From positions 437,526 through 501,525 of the forward strand of contig ML661382.1 of assembly GCA_007570785.1 (NCBI GenBank): a stretch of DNA of 64,000 nt, written 5' to 3'. Positions 62,480-64,000 of this stretch are shown piece after piece. Positions within the stretch are counted from its first letter, which is position 1. Each line of letters starts with the position of its first letter. The stretch comes from Antilocapra americana (lineage: Eukaryota; Chordata; Mammalia; Artiodactyla; Antilocapridae). The notes beneath the pieces are model-generated. The model saw nothing but the letters and a program-made list of their open reading frames with translations. It made no database searches and was not told where the DNA came from. A program made the translations under genes and the position numbers.

Positions 62480-64000
62480 ATCAGTTCAGTTTAGTCATTC
62501 AGTCGTGTCTGACTCTTTGTGACCCATGGACTGCAGCACACCAGGATTCCCTGTCCATCACCAACTCCCAGAGCTTGCTCAAACTCATGTCCATCAAGCT
62601 GGTGATGCCATCCAACCATCTCATTCTCTGTCATCCCCTTCTCCTCCTGTCTTCAATCTTTACCAGCATCAGGGTCTTTTCTAAGGAGTCAATTCTTCAC
62701 CTCAGGTGGCCAAAGTATAAGAGTTTCAGCTTCAGCATGAATTCTTCCAAAGAATATTCAGGACTGATTTCCTTTAGGATTGACTGGTTTGATCTCCTTG
62801 CAGTCCAAGGGATCTTAGGAGTCTTCTCCAACACCACAGTTCAAAAGCATCAATTCTTCAGCACTCAGCTTTCTTTACAGTCCAACTCTCACATCCACAT
62901 ATGGCTTCTGGAAAACCATAGATTTGACTAGATGGACCTTTGTTGGCAAAGTAACATCTCTGCTTTTTAATATGCTGTCTAGGTTGGTCATAGCTTTTCT
63001 TCCAATTAAAAGAAAATGTCTTTTAATTTCATGGCTGCAGTGATTTTGGAGCCCAAGAAAATAAAGTCCCTCTGTATCCATTGTTTCCCCATCTATTTGC
63101 AATGAAGTGACAGAACTGGATGCTGTGATCTTAGTTTTTAAATGTTGAATTTTAAGCCAGTTTCTTCACTCTCCTCTTTCGCTTTCATTAAGAGGCTCTT
63201 TAGTTCCTATTCACTTTCTGCCATAAGGGTGGTGTCATCTGCGTATCTAAAGTTATTGATATTTCTCCTGGCAAACTTGATTCTAGCTTGTGCTTCATCC
63301 AGCCTGGCATTTCACATGATGTACTATGCTTATAAGTTAAATAAGCAGAGTGACAATATACAGCCTTGACATACTCCTTTCCCAATTTGGAACTAGTCCG
63401 TTGTTCCATGTCCAGTTCTAACTGTTGCTTCTTGACCTACATACAGATTTGTCAGGAGGCAGGTAAGGTGGTCTGGTATTCCATTCTCTTAAAGAATTTT
63501 CCACAGTGTGTTGTGATACACACAGTCAAAGGCTTTGGCATAGTCAATAAAGCAGAAATAGATGTTTTTCTGGAATTCGCTTGCTTTTTTGATGATCCAG
63601 CAGATGTTGGCAATTTGATATCTGGTCCCTCTGCCTTTTCTAAATCCAGCTTGAGTATCTGGAAGTTCACAGTTCACATACTGTTGAAGCCTGGCTTGGA
63701 GAACTTTGAGCATTACTCTGCTAGTGTTGGAAATGAGTGCAATTGTGCAGTAGTTTGAATGTTCTTTGGCATTACCCTTCTTTGGGATTGGAATGAAAAC
63801 TGACCTTTTCCAGTCCTCTGGCCACTGCTTAGTTTTCCAAATTTGCTGGCATATTGAGTGCAGCACTTTCACATCATTATCCTTCAGGATTTGAAACAGC
63901 TCAACTGGAATTCCATCACCTCCACTAGCTTTGTTCATAGTGATGCTTCCTAAGGCCCACTTGACTTCACATTCTAGGATGTCTGGCTCTAGGTGAGTGA
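62480..64000 (-). mobile_element. BovB LINE (antisense), runs off the window
   Basis: The 3' end lies at 62480 (atcagttcagtttagtcatt). The copy continues antisense through ccaactcccagagcttgctc, gcagtccaaggg, ggaatgaaaactgacctttt and ggatgtctggctctaggtga up to the last base, so the 5' limit is not seen. With more than 1.5 kb it is the longest BovB piece here. Divergence is similar to that of the 35.2-kb copy. Confidence 0.96.
62875..63938 (-). pseudogene. BovB reverse transcriptase remnant (antisense)
   Basis: The frame at 63489-63938 is the longest readable one. It starts with ASGGDGIPVELFQILKD, continues to VFIPIPKKGNAKEH, then FRKGRGT, and ends just after the motif A stretch FIDYAKAFD and a conserved LWKIL. 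A stop follows immediately (about 63489). The catalytic YADD is intact as codons at 63234-63245 on the minus strand, but a stop lies about ten codons after it. The last part (63102-62875) keeps SHEIKRHFLLIGRKAMTN. The enzyme cannot be made from this copy in one piece. Confidence 0.9.

Noticed and set aside
1..64000. CRISPR array, operon or other prokaryotic system
   Set aside because: Repeat content is wholly mammalian. No regularly spaced short repeats, ribosome binding sites or dense gene packing occur.

Overview
The window is nuclear DNA of a ruminant, most likely a bovid. The evidence is the repeat content. There are many tRNA-Glu-derived Bov-tA SINEs, several BovB (RTE-clade) LINE copies, artiodactyl CHR-type SINEs, ruminant L1 3' ends and short palindromic mariner elements, lying on a background of old eutherian MIR, L2, L1M, MaLR and Tigger/MER5 remnants. 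I cannot separate Bos from Ovis or Capra by eye.

I find no host protein-coding exon, no RNA gene and no promoter CpG island. The only open frames that resemble real proteins belong to retrotransposons: the BovB reverse transcriptase at 35.2-36.6 kb (+) and 62.5-64.0 kb (-), BovB C-terminal scraps at 15.5, 19.6 and 30.3 kb, and L1 ORF2 scraps at 55.6 kb (+) and 57-59 kb (-). All are 5'-truncated or broken. The window therefore looks intergenic or deeply intronic.

Layout. From 0 to about 48 kb the DNA is moderately GC-rich, with dense MIR/L2 fossils, Bov-tA SINEs and BovB tails, separated by single-copy stretches. Some of these stretches have the look of conserved non-coding elements: many homeodomain-type ATTA/TAAT cores, CpGs kept in an AT-rich context, and no repeat signature. 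The best are 6085-6560, 18370-18810, 32690-33010 and 41500-41660. At 29312-29331 three TAATCC motifs lie in exact 7-bp register. From about 48.2 kb to 62 kb the DNA turns AT-rich and is mostly antisense L1, with a few young SINE insertions. The window ends inside an antisense BovB copy.

Insertion history can be read in several places from target-site duplications and nesting. A Bov-tA sits in a CHR SINE that sits in a MER5-like element (36.8-37.6 kb). A SINE sits in Tigger, which sits in an L1M (45.9-46.9 kb). A CHR SINE interrupts a MaLR-type LTR (39.2-40.0 kb). An L1 insertion carries a 5' inversion (34.4-34.9 kb), and a Bov-tA head is tandemly duplicated with a 119-bp unit (28.6-28.9 kb). 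I did not find a new gene system. The items most worth testing are the candidate enhancers and the TAATCC cluster.
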